Positions 18,389 to 27,903 of a stretch of DNA of 64,000 nt are shown here, in pieces. A program made the translations under genes and the position numbers. The notes under the pieces are model-generated. The model searched no databases and was not told the origin of the DNA. It saw nothing but the letters and a program-made list of their open reading frames with translations. How positions within the stretch are numbered: the stretch's first letter is position 1; the number at the start of each line of letters is the position of its first letter. Source of the DNA: Pseudomonas sp. v388 (GTDB taxonomy: Bacteria; Pseudomonadota; Gammaproteobacteria; Pseudomonadales; Pseudomonadaceae); assembly GCF_003935425.1 (NCBI RefSeq), contig NZ_RHQN01000003.1, positions 186,001 to 250,000 on the forward strand. The letters run 5' to 3'.

Positions 18389-19071
18389 TTGATAGCCATC
18401 TGTGTGCCAGCCAGCGTCACATTGGTGATGCGCTCGCCCTGGTTGATTGATACGCCTGGTCGCAAGCCCGGTAAGGCGGCGATCATCGCGCTCTGGTTTC
18501 CCTGGTACCCGTCAAACAGGTTGACCGGAAGCTGCAGCGGCGATCGGGCACCGTAGAAGCTGTCCGCCCATGTGCCGACGTAGATTTCGCCGTCGCCCTG
18601 CTGCTGCCAGATGCAGTCCTTTATTCCGAACACGCGCGCAACGCTGTCCAGGGCTTGATAGCCGGCCGCGAGGTTGTAGAAAAACGGCGTTTTGATGCGG
18701 GTGTAAGCCTGATCAGGCACCCGGAAGCGCAGCCCCGTCTTGGTGCTGATCTCGGCCAGCACTGAGCGCAGATCTGCATGACGCAGGTTCAGCGGCAACG
18801 GATTGGCGAGCACCGCAGCTAATTCTCGACACAGCACTACCTGCTCGATCCCGTTGGTGGCTGTGCACCGCTCCACGTAGCCAATGAAGTGCCGCTGCAG
18901 CGCCGCTTCGTTGTAGCCGATATCGAGCGTCACCAACCCTTTCACGGTTGCGCCGGCGCGGATTGTGAACGTCGCTCGGCCTGGGCTTCTAAGATCGAGG
19001 CGGACGTCGTCGTTCACCAGCTGGAGCACTTCCCCGCCGATCGTCAGCACCTTGTGCAACTTCATGCTCAT
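18361..19071 (-). CDS. Tail hub protein (gpD-like)
   Basis: A 236-residue protein resembling the P2 gpD/T4 gp27 hub that connects tail tube and spike. The N-terminal half is a beta-rich tube-like fold (RLDLRSPGRATFTIRAGATVKG); SVLAEISTKTGLRFRVPD followed by YNLAAGYQALDSVARVFG is characteristic of the hub family. The next gene downstream is the spike, as expected. Start codon overlaps the previous stop. Confidence 0.78.
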   Translation of the reverse strand: MSMKLHKVLTIGGEVLQLVNDDVRLDLRSPGRATFTIRAGATVKGLVTLDIGYNEAALQRHFIGYVERCTATNGIEQVVLCRELAAVLANPLPLNLRHADLRSVLAEISTKTGLRFRVPDQAYTRIKTPFFYNLAAGYQALDSVARVFGIKDCIWQQQGDGEIYVGTWADSFYGARSPLQLPVNLFDGYQGNQSAMIAALPGLRPGVSINQGERITNVTLAGTQMAIKWTTQSSAA

Positions 19072-19610
19072 GCCGTGCCGCCCAGGTAGGTGTCCACCTT
19101 CTTCAGCACGGCTTCAAAGCCGGTGAGTTCTGCAGGCGAACCTGACGTATCTGATCCCCCGCTGCCCGATACCCCGTCTCCCGGGGCGGATTGCGAGGTC
19201 ACGCTGTTGCTGGCCCGGCGGTTCTCCACCTTTTCCGGATTCGATAACTTTTCGCTCAGGGTGAACTGAATGATCCATTGCGCCAGTGAATCGTCCTCGC
19301 GGGCGCTCACACCGTCAGAGAACGTCACTTGGCGAATGCCGAACGCCTTGGCCGTATCATTGACGATGCGATAGGTGCGCAGTTGTCCGCCCGCTTCGGT
19401 GGCCTCAGCCAGGCGCATGATGGTGCGCAGATTCTCCAGCCCCTTGTAAGGGACCGTGAGCGCGACGGTCAGTGTTTTGGGCTTGAAACCCTTGTGCGAT
19501 TTTTCGGTACCGGAGGTTTGGCCGCCCAGCTCGTCCGCCTCGATCCGCAAGTTGGCCGTCAGCTTCATGCGGTTGCCGATGATCTGTTCACCGTTTAGCA
19601 ATAACGTCAT
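19068..19610 (-). CDS. Tail/baseplate-associated protein
   Basis: A 180-residue protein beginning MTLLLNGEQIIGNRMKLTANLRIEADELGGQ. The first 130 residues look like a compact beta-rich domain, the last 45 are a Ser/Gly/Asp-rich flexible tail. No enzyme motif. Its ATGA overlap with the upstream gene and placement just before the hub gene indicate a structural baseplate or tube-to-hub adaptor role. Confidence 0.65.
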   Translation of the reverse strand: MTLLLNGEQIIGNRMKLTANLRIEADELGGQTSGTEKSHKGFKPKTLTVALTVPYKGLENLRTIMRLAEATEAGGQLRTYRIVNDTAKAFGIRQVTFSDGVSAREDDSLAQWIIQFTLSEKLSNPEKVENRRASNSVTSQSAPGDGVSGSGGSDTSGSPAELTGFEAVLKKVDTYLGGTA

Positions 19611-20539
19611 AGGCCCACCAACTCGCGAACGAAACTCAGGCCCTCGGCGGATCCGACCAGAAGCGCGCCGGCACACAGCGGCCACTCATGACCCGGTGAC
19701 TCGCCACTGAGCAATTCGCGCCGCAGCTGGCCAGCGTCACCTGGCCCAAGCGCACGCGACTGAATCGATACGTCGTCTGCGCTGTTGGTGAATTGGGCTT
19801 TCAGGTCGGCCAATTGCTGGTCACGCTCCTGAGCCTGAGCCTTTTTGCGCGCCTGCAGATCTGCAAGGTCAGCCATCGGCGAGCTGTCTGCGGCGTAGCC
19901 CTCCAGCACAGCCAGTTGACCTGCCATGGACTGGCTGGCCAGCTTGGTGATCGGGCAACGCTGCAGGGGCAACTGGCCCCATAGCGGCATTTGTCCCGCG
20001 CTGGGCATCACCCACTTTTCAACTTCCAGGCGGGCCAGGTGTTCTGCACGCCGTTCGGCTTTGACAAGGTCAGGCATCGGCAGCACCGCGTTGAACCGGC
20101 CCAGCGTTGTTGCAAGCTGGTCCAACCGTGTTGCCAGGAACATGACCACCAACGCGCTCTGCTGGCCCTGCGGCCGTACCGCGTCGGTGGTATCGGTCAA
20201 TTTGTCGGCGAGCAGCTGCAGCAGGTTGGGCGCGGACAGGAAGCGCTGATGGCCACCGCTTCCCTGGCCGATACCGTGCTGGAACGGCGTCACCACAATG
20301 CAGGAAGGCACGTTCTCGAATTGCTGGGTAAGCGCGCTGCGCCCTGCGCTGATGGCCGCGCCTGCAACTCCGGCGATCTGGCCAGGGCTGGTCGTGGCGA
20401 TGTCGGCCAGTTTTGATACGCGCTCACCTGTGCTGGCCATCTCGGTCTGTATGAGGTCGCGAGCAGATCCCATCTGGCTCATCCACTGCGTGGCTTGCTC
20501 CGGCCAGCGCAGCCTGACCGGTGCCCAGTCAATTGCCAT
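19607..20539 (-). CDS. Tail-associated protein of unknown role
   Basis: A 310-residue protein with an Ala/Gly-rich hydrophobic stretch near residues 48-70 (PGQIAGVAGAAISAGRSAL) and a charged helical segment later (ADLQARKKAQAQERDQQLADLKAQF). No domain recognised. It overlaps the tail fibre assembly gene by 11 bases and the next gene by four, so it belongs to the tail operon; equivalents are found at this place in HP1-type phages. Confidence 0.65.
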   Translation of the reverse strand: MAIDWAPVRLRWPEQATQWMSQMGSARDLIQTEMASTGERVSKLADIATTSPGQIAGVAGAAISAGRSALTQQFENVPSCIVVTPFQHGIGQGSGGHQRFLSAPNLLQLLADKLTDTTDAVRPQGQQSALVVMFLATRLDQLATTLGRFNAVLPMPDLVKAERRAEHLARLEVEKWVMPSAGQMPLWGQLPLQRCPITKLASQSMAGQLAVLEGYAADSSPMADLADLQARKKAQAQERDQQLADLKAQFTNSADDVSIQSRALGPGDAGQLRRELLSGESPGHEWPLCAGALLVGSAEGLSFVRELVGL

Positions 20540-20999
20540 TGCTGAGCACCTTCTGAATCCAGGCCGGAACGGCAGGCCGGGTAGCCGCGTCGGGGTAGCC
20601 TGCAACCTGCGGCCACTCGCGAACCACCTGACGCCAGGTCAACAATTCGCTGAACTGCGTGGCCGTGATGGGCAGCGCGGTGCCCAGATCCCGCGCATCA
20701 CGGTACTCGGAAACGAGTGGTTCGGAATCTTTGAGGCTGGCCTCAACCCACAGCCTGCCCAGAAGCAGCGGGTCGGCTTCAACGAGAATGTCTTCGGCGT
20801 ACTCCGATGACTCTCCCCCGGCGTCCAGGTGGTCGAGAACCGCCTGGTACAACGATGGGTTGTAGTCCTGTGTCACATGACACCGGTTACCTTCCAGCGT
20901 CACCACGAACGTACCGTCAGTTTTGACGGCGACATCTGAGAACACCCAAGCCACAGGCTGCGGGGTATCTTCAATCAGTGCCAATGCTTGCTCAGTCAT
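20529..20999 (-). CDS. Tail fibre assembly chaperone-like protein
   Basis: A 156-residue acidic protein following the tail fibre gene with an ATGA overlap, the standard position of the assembly chaperone needed for fibre trimerisation. Its second half (LPITATQFSELLTWRQVVREWPQVAGYPDAATRPAVPAWI) matches the C-terminal pattern of phage fibre-assembly/DUF4376-type proteins. The annotation rests on that pattern plus position. Confidence 0.7.
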   Translation of the reverse strand: MTEQALALIEDTPQPVAWVFSDVAVKTDGTFVVTLEGNRCHVTQDYNPSLYQAVLDHLDAGGESSEYAEDILVEADPLLLGRLWVEASLKDSEPLVSEYRDARDLGTALPITATQFSELLTWRQVVREWPQVAGYPDAATRPAVPAWIQKVLSNGN

Positions 21000-23125
21000 G
21001 CTGCGAATCTCCACGCAAATCCATAAGTTGTGTCGCCACCAGTGAACTGAATGACTGTCCCGCCAGGAGCCTGACCGCTGCGTCCGGTAATGCCGTTGCC
21101 GGCAGCGCCGAAATGCATGAATGAATAGCACCAGGTGCCGCCCGGAGGCAGTTGGATGGATGAAGATCCACCTTGAGCAGAAATGAAGTTGCTCCCCTCT
21201 GGGCGATAGAAATTCGCCTCTCCCCACAGCAGTCCTTGGTCCAGCGTGTCGACCTGCAGGCGCAGGCCTGAACCCTTGGTCGACCAACCGAGCCGCAACG
21301 TGTTAGCGGCCTGGTTGGCACCCCCGCCCTGCTGGGGAGGCGTGAAGCCCAGGCGGGGCTGCAGATAGTGGACGAGGCCGGTTGAGGTTCGACGGAAGTA
21401 AGGAAGGTCCGGGTTGTCGGCAGCAAAACCAGCAGTTTGAATCGCGTCCGCCGCAACTCGTTGGTTCAGCAGCGTGTTGATCTGGCTGGTCGTATAGGCG
21501 TCGAGAATCCCGTAACCGGCGATCGAATTGGCCTTGTTGGCCTTGCTGTCCGGATTGAAGCTGTACTCGGTCCAGATCCGGCCGAGATCTACGCCGTCCA
21601 CCGTCGCTTTGAGTCCGACATCCGACCAGCCGATATAGATCTTGTTGGCTTTCTGGCCAATGCCTCCGCCCTGCTGCAGGGTCGTGTAGCCAATTCGCGG
21701 CTGCAGGTAGTAAACGCCTTGGTCCGACAAACGACGAAAATACGGGTAATCAACGCTGTCGGAGGCAAAACCGGCATGGGTAATCGCGTCGGCTATGACA
21801 CGCCCGCCTACCATATTGTCCACCTGCGTGGCCGTGTACACGTCTCTGATACCGTAGCCGGCCGCCGTTGTAGGATTGCTGCCGCCAGTGACAAGACCTT
21901 TACCGTTGACGGCCACTTTCGTGAACGAGCCAGCTACCACACCGCTGTCTGCCAAAGTCAGCTCGATGTCGACATCGTTCCCGCCGTCAAAATTGGCGCT
22001 ACCTGTCGCCGCGCCCTTGAAACGAAATGCCCGCGCCGTGGACAAGCGAGCGGCTCTGCCAACGACGGTGGTGCCGTCGATGATTGCCGCGATCACTTTG
22101 TCCAGCGCAGCACGGACCGCACTGACCATCCTGGTAGTGGCCAGTACGGCGCTGCTGTTGCTGCTCACGTCATCGCTGATCGCATTGGGAATATTCCCGA
22201 GGTCGACGTCTTCTTTGGTCGTGGCCCGCGCACGCAGATCCGGATAGTCCCCGACACGCGCCGCCAAGTGTTTGATCAGCTCGCGGTCGATCGCCTCGAT
22301 CGGACGCAGGTCGACCAGGTTGGTGGTGCCGTTGATGTCGGCCAGCGGCACCAGGTAGTGACGGGCCGATGCGCCATCGATGTAGTCGGCCTTCCCTTCC
22401 TGGCCGAACACGACCTTGAAAGATGCGACCACGTCGTTCAACTCGCGCTGCAGCACGACATCCAGCCAGGCCTTGTTTGGAATAGTCGGCACGGTCACCG
22501 GCAGCGCTTCGCCTAGCTGCAAGCGCACGCCTTCAACGTACGCGGTGCCGGGGGCGACCTGATAGGCGTCACCGATCTTCTGCAGTTGCAGCGCGCTACC
22601 GAAAAAGCAGGCGCGACCGAACATGTCACGGTTGCTCAGGCGCTCGCGCTCGTCGATACCCTTCATTCGCGCGGTGTAGTCGAACTGCCAGGTGCTGGCA
22701 TCGATCTTGATGTTGGTCAGCTGCTGCGCGCCGTCGAACACCACCAGAAAATTGCGGGTCACGTTGTTCCCGATCTGATCGGGCAGCACGTTCTTGCGCT
22801 TTTGCTGGAGCGGCACGTAAGCCACCGACAGCAGCACGTTGTCACTGGTCTCCAGTCCGATCCAGTTCCAGTCGAAGTCACCGATATCGGTGCCCATCAG
22901 CAGGCTGTAAACGACCTGGTTCGGGTTGACGTAACCCTGCTGGGTGACGTTTGCGGTGTACATGATCTGCGCCGCCGCGGGCTTCACGCCGGCGCGATCG
23001 ACCGGGCCGGTCACGTTGAGGCCTGGCACGTTGGCCAGAATGAACCGGGCGACGGTCAGGGGAAGGTTCGCCGCTTGCTTCTGAGCAATCAGCTTTTCGC
23101 CGGCGAGGGTAATGCTTGCAGCCAT
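20996..23125 (-). CDS. Tail fibre protein (gpH-like) with duplicated distal module
   Basis: A 709-residue fibre. Residues 1-160 form the conserved DUF3751-type attachment domain (MAASITLAGEKLIAQKQAANLPLTVARFI). The distal half contains two tandem modules of about 105-110 residues, each with A-GYGI-D-YT, ADAI-AGFA, YFRR, YLQPR-G-T and QQGGG, then a glycine/aromatic-rich tip (SSSIQLPPGGTWCYSF, GGDTTYGFAW). Repeats like these usually form trimeric shaft segments, and the tip decides host range. Minus-strand RBS GGAG lies before the start. Confidence 0.85.
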   Translation of the reverse strand: MAASITLAGEKLIAQKQAANLPLTVARFILANVPGLNVTGPVDRAGVKPAAAQIMYTANVTQQGYVNPNQVVYSLLMGTDIGDFDWNWIGLETSDNVLLSVAYVPLQQKRKNVLPDQIGNNVTRNFLVVFDGAQQLTNIKIDASTWQFDYTARMKGIDERERLSNRDMFGRACFFGSALQLQKIGDAYQVAPGTAYVEGVRLQLGEALPVTVPTIPNKAWLDVVLQRELNDVVASFKVVFGQEGKADYIDGASARHYLVPLADINGTTNLVDLRPIEAIDRELIKHLAARVGDYPDLRARATTKEDVDLGNIPNAISDDVSSNSSAVLATTRMVSAVRAALDKVIAAIIDGTTVVGRAARLSTARAFRFKGAATGSANFDGGNDVDIELTLADSGVVAGSFTKVAVNGKGLVTGGSNPTTAAGYGIRDVYTATQVDNMVGGRVIADAITHAGFASDSVDYPYFRRLSDQGVYYLQPRIGYTTLQQGGGIGQKANKIYIGWSDVGLKATVDGVDLGRIWTEYSFNPDSKANKANSIAGYGILDAYTTSQINTLLNQRVAADAIQTAGFAADNPDLPYFRRTSTGLVHYLQPRLGFTPPQQGGGANQAANTLRLGWSTKGSGLRLQVDTLDQGLLWGEANFYRPEGSNFISAQGGSSSIQLPPGGTWCYSFMHFGAAGNGITGRSGQAPGGTVIQFTGGDTTYGFAWRFAA

Positions 23126-23133
23126 GAGGGCTC

Positions 23134-23658
23134 CTAAAGGCTGGCGACCAGCGTTTGCTGATCGTCATTGAAGTCAACCAGGGCGACCACCAGCCGCACG
23201 GGGGTGATAGTCACAAAGTCATACCGTCTGCAGGTACGGCCGTACTGACGGATCAGCACCCGCAGCAGGTCGGGGTTTTCGGACAATTGCGAGTCGCTCA
23301 GCGTGAGCAGGACCACGTCCCAGTCCCGATCGGGCATACGCTCCTGGATCTCGGCATAGCCGACGCCCAGGCGCTCCAGGATCCGTTTCAGCCCTGCAGT
23401 GCTGCCGGCGTCCACAGAGTTGATGAAGGCGTACTTGACCCGCAGCCGGAACAGGCTCTCCGGCTCGTTGGCAAAGCGCGTGACGTCCCGCTGCCATGCC
23501 CACAGTTCGAGAATGGACAAGTGGCAGGTGTCGGGATCGAACTGCAGGTACGGCCAGCGCAGCCACTCGGTCGCCCGCTCCCACCAGATCTGCGCGGTGG
23601 CCACCAGCGTGGTCAGCTCCGGGCCTTCCAGCCAGAACGGCAATTTGAGCTTGATCAT
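23134..23658 (-). CDS. Baseplate wedge protein (gpI-like)
   Basis: A 174-residue protein with WAWQRDVTRFANEPESLFRLRVKYAF and SVDAGSTAGLKRILERLG, the pattern of P2 gpI-family proteins that join baseplate wedges to tail fibres. It sits between the gpJ homologue (four-base overlap) and the fibre gene, the invariant order in P2-type phages. Confidence 0.82.
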   Translation of the reverse strand: MIKLKLPFWLEGPELTTLVATAQIWWERATEWLRWPYLQFDPDTCHLSILELWAWQRDVTRFANEPESLFRLRVKYAFINSVDAGSTAGLKRILERLGVGYAEIQERMPDRDWDVVLLTLSDSQLSENPDLLRVLIRQYGRTCRRYDFVTITPVRLVVALVDFNDDQQTLVASL

Positions 23659-24824
23659 TGCAACACCACCGCCAGACTCTGGATCCGAGGGATGGTCAAC
23701 GCGGACACGATGTCGGCATTGGCGAACCGCAACGAACTGATGTTTGGAAACTGGACGTGCAGCTCTTCTGTTAGCCGACTGAAGCTAAAGCGCGACTGAG
23801 GAAACGTCCGCGTAGGGGCATAGTCACTCTGTGTGCTTTCGCGAAACGCAGCCCGAATGAACAGCCCGACTTCGGTCTGCAGCGTCTGCAACTGCAGCGC
23901 GGTAAGGTTGGCCACCGGCCAGACGTTAACGCTGATTGCGTGGAAGGTTTCAGGCATGGCCATGGCCAGCAGATCGTCGCCGTGGCCATGGTTGCCGCCG
24001 TCGCGGATATGCGTATTGATCTGTTCAAGAAAGGTGTCGGCCGGCACGCCGGCGTCGAACAGCACAAAGGCATTGGCGCTGCCCGGACCACGCGGCGCGC
24101 CGTGCTCGAAATACACGCCGTCCGCTGCCACGCCAGGGAAGCCGGTGATGATCGCCCGGTACACCGCATCGGTGTGCCACTGGTTGACCGCCGAGAACTG
24201 GTTGCGCACGCGCAGGCGCAGCTGATCGTCATGCTCGGCATCCGCACCGGGTGTCTGCAGCCAATCGGTGGTATTGACCACCTGGACGATGCCAGGCACC
24301 GCCTGGGGCAGCACGGCGTAGTAACCAGGCGCGAGGTTATAGCCACTGCCCGCACCCACGGCCTTGACCGGTACGACCAGTTGGCTCTGGCCTTCCTCGA
24401 AACTGCGCGGCTCGGTCGTGGCCAGCTGATAAATATGACCGTTGAGGGTTGGTGACTGGATCACCGTGCCGATCGGCACTTCCAGTTCGCCGCCGGTGTT
24501 GGCTCGCGTGAACAGCAGTTCACCAGCGGCCACCGTCGCTGACTTGCGCTCGACGTTGACCGCCCAGGCCAGCATATCCAGCCACTGGCCGGTCGCGGTT
24601 TTCACAAAGAAGTTTGGCAGCACGGTGCCGCTGACGAACTCCAGCAGCCAAAGCACAGGCTTGGTGACCAGTGCGGTGATGATTCGCCAGAACGGACTGT
24701 ATGCGCTGGTGTTGCTCAGCGTGCTGCCCTGCTCAACAGCCAGCTTTTCCCACGCCTGCTTCAGCTGCGCCTCGGTGGTCGGTACGCCCGAATCACTCAG
24801 CGCCTTTTTGAAATCCACAGTCAT
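23655..24824 (-). CDS. Baseplate protein J
   Basis: A 389-residue baseplate wedge component. The central part has GAGSGYNLAPG, followed by TPGADAEHDDQLRLRVRNQFSA, the characteristic Baseplate_J signature, and AVYRAIITGFPGV. Overlaps of four bases with both neighbours show tight coupling. Confidence 0.92.
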   Translation of the reverse strand: MTVDFKKALSDSGVPTTEAQLKQAWEKLAVEQGSTLSNTSAYSPFWRIITALVTKPVLWLLEFVSGTVLPNFFVKTATGQWLDMLAWAVNVERKSATVAAGELLFTRANTGGELEVPIGTVIQSPTLNGHIYQLATTEPRSFEEGQSQLVVPVKAVGAGSGYNLAPGYYAVLPQAVPGIVQVVNTTDWLQTPGADAEHDDQLRLRVRNQFSAVNQWHTDAVYRAIITGFPGVAADGVYFEHGAPRGPGSANAFVLFDAGVPADTFLEQINTHIRDGGNHGHGDDLLAMAMPETFHAISVNVWPVANLTALQLQTLQTEVGLFIRAAFRESTQSDYAPTRTFPQSRFSFSRLTEELHVQFPNISSLRFANADIVSALTIPRIQSLAVVLQ

Positions 24825-25138
24825 AGGGTGATCTCCAGAGGACCGAACTTCACGGTCGTGGCCATCACCAGGTAAACACCAGGGCGGATCTGCTCGATCT
24901 GCGCGGTACCGGGCACCAGGCGTTCGTCATCCTCGACCAGCAATTCCATCTGCTGAATGCAGTCTCGCTGACGCAGGCGATCGCGCTCGGCCACCAGCGT
25001 GATCAGCAGGCCGCTTTCGCGGATCAGGTGCGCAATGTCCTGAGCGATCGAAGCGCGGTCGTCGACCAGCATCGGCTGACGGGCAGGATCGAGCACCAGG
25101 TCGTTGTCCATGATCAGCAGATCCACATACTCGCTCAT
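24821..25138 (-). CDS. Baseplate protein (DUF2590/gpW-position protein)
   Basis: A 105-residue protein with DLLIMDNDLVLDPARQPMLVDDRASIAQDIAHLIRESGLL, a pattern related to the gpW/gp25 lysozyme-like wedge family and to the DUF2590 proteins of HP1-type phages. It occupies the gpW position directly before baseplate J. Confidence 0.8.
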   Translation of the reverse strand: MSEYVDLLIMDNDLVLDPARQPMLVDDRASIAQDIAHLIRESGLLITLVAERDRLRQRDCIQQMELLVEDDERLVPGTAQIEQIRPGVYLVMATTVKFGPLEITL

Positions 25139-27420
25139 CAGCCACCCACCGACATGGCCAGCATGTTTTCCATTTCCAGCGGGGTCATGGGCTTGGCATT
25201 GTGAATATCGATCTTCTCGACGTGCACTGGAGGCCGGCCGTTCGGGCTTGCGGCGCTCATTTGGTTCTGGAACGTTTGCATCAGTCCTCCTTTCGGGACG
25301 GCCTGGGGTTTGGTGGGGCTGATCGAGGTATTCGCCGAGACCGCCTTACGGGCTTCAATGCCCTGCTCTGCCTGGGCTGGGAGCTGAACGGTCTTCTCGA
25401 CGCGCTCTGGCAGTGCGGTCTTGGCCGGCATGGGCAACAGATCAACAGACGCCGCTGGCATCTTGACCGGGCCGACTTCCTGGATCTGCGGGACTGGAAG
25501 CTGCAGCGGCTGGAAGGGCAGAAGGTTGGGTTGCGGGAGGCTCACCGGCGGCCCAGGCAGCACCTCGACGCGCGGAGCCACGATCGGTTGAGCTGCAGCT
25601 GTCGGCCCGGGAATGGTGCCGACTGGGGGACTGGTAACGCCGGGCAACTCCGGACCGGGCGTCACCACCGCGCCTGGCACGTCTGGCACCTTGGGTGGTT
25701 CCGGCAATTCGCCAAAGGTCGTCTCGATGTTGACGCCGGGAATCTTGTTGGCCATCTCGATCAGGCCGTTGATTGCGCCCTTCACGGTCGCCAGGATGCT
25801 GTCCCACGCGGCCTTGGCAATGCCGGACCAGCCGCCCATCGCGCCGAACCAGTTCGAAAGGCTGGCCAACTTGTCGCTGATCCACTGGAACGCGGCGGTG
25901 TTCATCAGCGCCGCCGTCCATTGATCCCAGTACACGACCGCTGCCACGACAGCCACGCCCAGGGCGAGGATGCCGGCGACGATCAGCAGCACGGGGTTGG
26001 CGAGCATCGCGGCGTTGACCAGCCAGATCGCGCCCTGCCACAGCAACATACCGGTGCGCACCAGAGCCATCCAGGAGTACATCGCGACCAGGCCGACCAC
26101 GAACGCAGTCACCATGACGGTGTGGTAAAGGAACATGGCGATCGAGCGGAAACCGGTCCAGGTCAGGATCTTCCAAACCGTCACCAGGGCCAGCCAGACC
26201 ATCTTGCTGACGCCGACCACCAGGGTCATGGCGGACATCGCCGCGACCAGGCCGAACACGGCCAGTACGGTGATGCCCAGCACGCGAGTGATGTTGGGGA
26301 ATAGCTGCGTCCAGCGGGTCAGCGTTGACGCAATACCGACCAGCCGGTCCATCAGTGGCGTAAGCATCGGAATCAGCGCCTGGCCGAAGGCGATGCGCAA
26401 CGCCTGCACCGCGGCTGTGAACTGCTGCCACGGGTCGACCATGGCCTTGGCCATCTTCTCGGCGTTCTCCAGGCCGCGCACCTTGCCCAGCTCGCTGATG
26501 CCGCTGCGCAGGCGGTCGGTGTCCTTGGCCAGGGCCGCGATCACCTGGGCACCCTCCCCGCCGAAGGCCTCGGTCAGCTTGGTGCCGGCAGCCGCCGTGG
26601 TCAGGTCGCCATACTTGCCCTGCAGCTTGTCCAGGATCTGGATCATCGGCAGCGTGTTGCCGGCGGCGTCGGTGAATGACAGGCCGGTTTTCTCTGCAGC
26701 AGCTCCGATGTTCTCGAAAAACGCCTTGTAACGCCCGCCGGCGTCGCCGCCCTCCATGGTGCTCGACAGCGTACCGATCACCGCCATCTGCTCGGCCACG
26801 CTGATGCCGGCCGTGGTGGCGATCGCTCCGACTTCCTTGAAGGCGTCCTTGAGCTGCGCGCCGTCGGTGCGGAACAGCTTCACCGCCAGGGCGGTCTGCC
26901 CCGTCAGCTGCTCGACCCATTCGACCTTGCCCATCTTGTCGGCTTCGGTCTTGAACAGGGTGTACATGGTGCCGAGATAGGCGCTGGTAGTTTCGGCGTC
27001 GGCTTTGGTCACCTTGGCCAGCAGGCCGCTTGCGGCGGTGATTGATGCCAGCTGGTCGCCGACCAAGCCCTTGATCGCGCCTTCAATGGTGCGCGACGAC
27101 GCCACGAACTCGGCGGCGCTGGTCGCGTAAGTCACGGAGAATTCCAGCGCCTTGCTGTTGAGCGCGGTTAGCGCATCTTCAGCAACACCCAGCGCACGTA
27201 CGTCCCCCAGTGCCCGATTGACTTCCAACGCCGGTTCCAGGGATTCGGTGATGGCCACGCCTGCGCCCACCATCCCGGCCAGGCCCGCGCCCATCTTGAC
27301 GATGTTCTGCTGGCCCTGGTCGGCAAGGTCGGTAAAGCTGGTTTTCACCTTGCCCAGGGGCGCGCTGACCTTGTCGGTCAGGCTCAGGATGAAAGCCAGG
27401 CGGGCGGAACGGTCAGCCAT
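25138..27420 (-). CDS. Tape measure protein
   Basis: A 760-residue protein whose length sets tail length. Seen: an N-terminal tape-measure domain (SLTDKVSAPLGKVKTSF; GVAITESLEPALEVNRALGDVRALGVAED), a central block of several hydrophobic segments (about residues 385-515) that may help form a channel through the inner membrane, and a Pro-rich C-terminal third (residues 575-720) before a short ordered end. It follows the frameshifted chaperone gene, as in all long-tailed phages. Confidence 0.93.
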   Translation of the reverse strand: MADRSARLAFILSLTDKVSAPLGKVKTSFTDLADQGQQNIVKMGAGLAGMVGAGVAITESLEPALEVNRALGDVRALGVAEDALTALNSKALEFSVTYATSAAEFVASSRTIEGAIKGLVGDQLASITAASGLLAKVTKADAETTSAYLGTMYTLFKTEADKMGKVEWVEQLTGQTALAVKLFRTDGAQLKDAFKEVGAIATTAGISVAEQMAVIGTLSSTMEGGDAGGRYKAFFENIGAAAEKTGLSFTDAAGNTLPMIQILDKLQGKYGDLTTAAAGTKLTEAFGGEGAQVIAALAKDTDRLRSGISELGKVRGLENAEKMAKAMVDPWQQFTAAVQALRIAFGQALIPMLTPLMDRLVGIASTLTRWTQLFPNITRVLGITVLAVFGLVAAMSAMTLVVGVSKMVWLALVTVWKILTWTGFRSIAMFLYHTVMVTAFVVGLVAMYSWMALVRTGMLLWQGAIWLVNAAMLANPVLLIVAGILALGVAVVAAVVYWDQWTAALMNTAAFQWISDKLASLSNWFGAMGGWSGIAKAAWDSILATVKGAINGLIEMANKIPGVNIETTFGELPEPPKVPDVPGAVVTPGPELPGVTSPPVGTIPGPTAAAQPIVAPRVEVLPGPPVSLPQPNLLPFQPLQLPVPQIQEVGPVKMPAASVDLLPMPAKTALPERVEKTVQLPAQAEQGIEARKAVSANTSISPTKPQAVPKGGLMQTFQNQMSAASPNGRPPVHVEKIDIHNAKPMTPLEMENMLAMSVGG

Positions 27421-27425
27421 CAGGG

Positions 27426-27880
27426 TTATCCGTTAAAGGCAACAGAAATGCCGTTGGCCACGGCTATTTCCATGCGTCTCCAGTGTTCGTCTTCCAGCCA
27501 CTTGGCGGTGCCCATGTTCTCGATCGAGGGCGGCGCGCCGGGTAGCCAGCGTTGGGTCAGGGCCAGCAACTGGCCCAGTCCGTCTTCGGTCAGGCCTTCG
27601 GCGTGCGCGATGGCTTTTTTACGATCACTTCCACGTCAGGCGAGTACTCCTCAAGCAGCGCGCCGGCGATGGTCATGGTGCTGACCGGGTTTTCCAGCAG
27701 CGGCTTGAGCGCGGCTTTCTCGTCCTGCTTTACAGTGCCCATCAGCAGGTTGTGCGCCGGGGCGACCTTGTTGGCCTGGGTCGTCGAGTTGAAGTACTTG
27801 GTGATGTCCTGGGGCGTCAGGCTGAAGGTGAATTCCTGCTCGCCGATTTCCAGGGTGATGTCGCGGTTTACTTCGGTCAT
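27426..27880 (-). CDS. Tail assembly chaperone, -1 frameshift fusion (E+E' type)
   Basis: Reading starts with the gpE-like frame at 27880 and shifts -1 at the slippery run 27614-27620, continuing through KAIAHAEGLTEDGLGQLLALTQRW... to a stop at 27426-27428. This gives the long form of the chaperone that coats the tape measure during tail assembly. The second frame has no start codon of its own yet is open for about 60 codons and ends six bases before the tape measure gene, the same design as P2 E/E' and lambda G/GT. Confidence 0.85.
27590..27880 (-). CDS. Tail assembly chaperone, short form (gpE-like)
   Basis: A 96-residue protein (MTEVNRDITLEIGEQEFTFSLTPQDITKYFNS) of the P2 gpE/DUF2767-like chaperone type. 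The zero-frame product ends shortly after the slippery site. ATG 27880 was preferred to a GTG- or ATG-type start four codons upstream because of its N-terminal similarity to family members. Confidence 0.85.
   Translation of the reverse strand: MTEVNRDITLEIGEQEFTFSLTPQDITKYFNSTTQANKVAPAHNLLMGTVKQDEKAALKPLLENPVSTMTIAGALLEEYSPDVEVIVKKPSRTPKA
27614..27620 (-). other. Programmed -1 frameshift site A AAA AAG
   Basis: On the coding strand the codons read GTA AAA AAG, so the heptamer A AAA AAG is in the correct phase for simultaneous slippage, the same heptamer as in E. coli dnaX. Shifting joins the gpE frame to the downstream frame that otherwise has no start. Confidence 0.85.
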
Positions 27881-27903
27881 GGTGCTTTCCAATAGTGTGT
27901 GGT

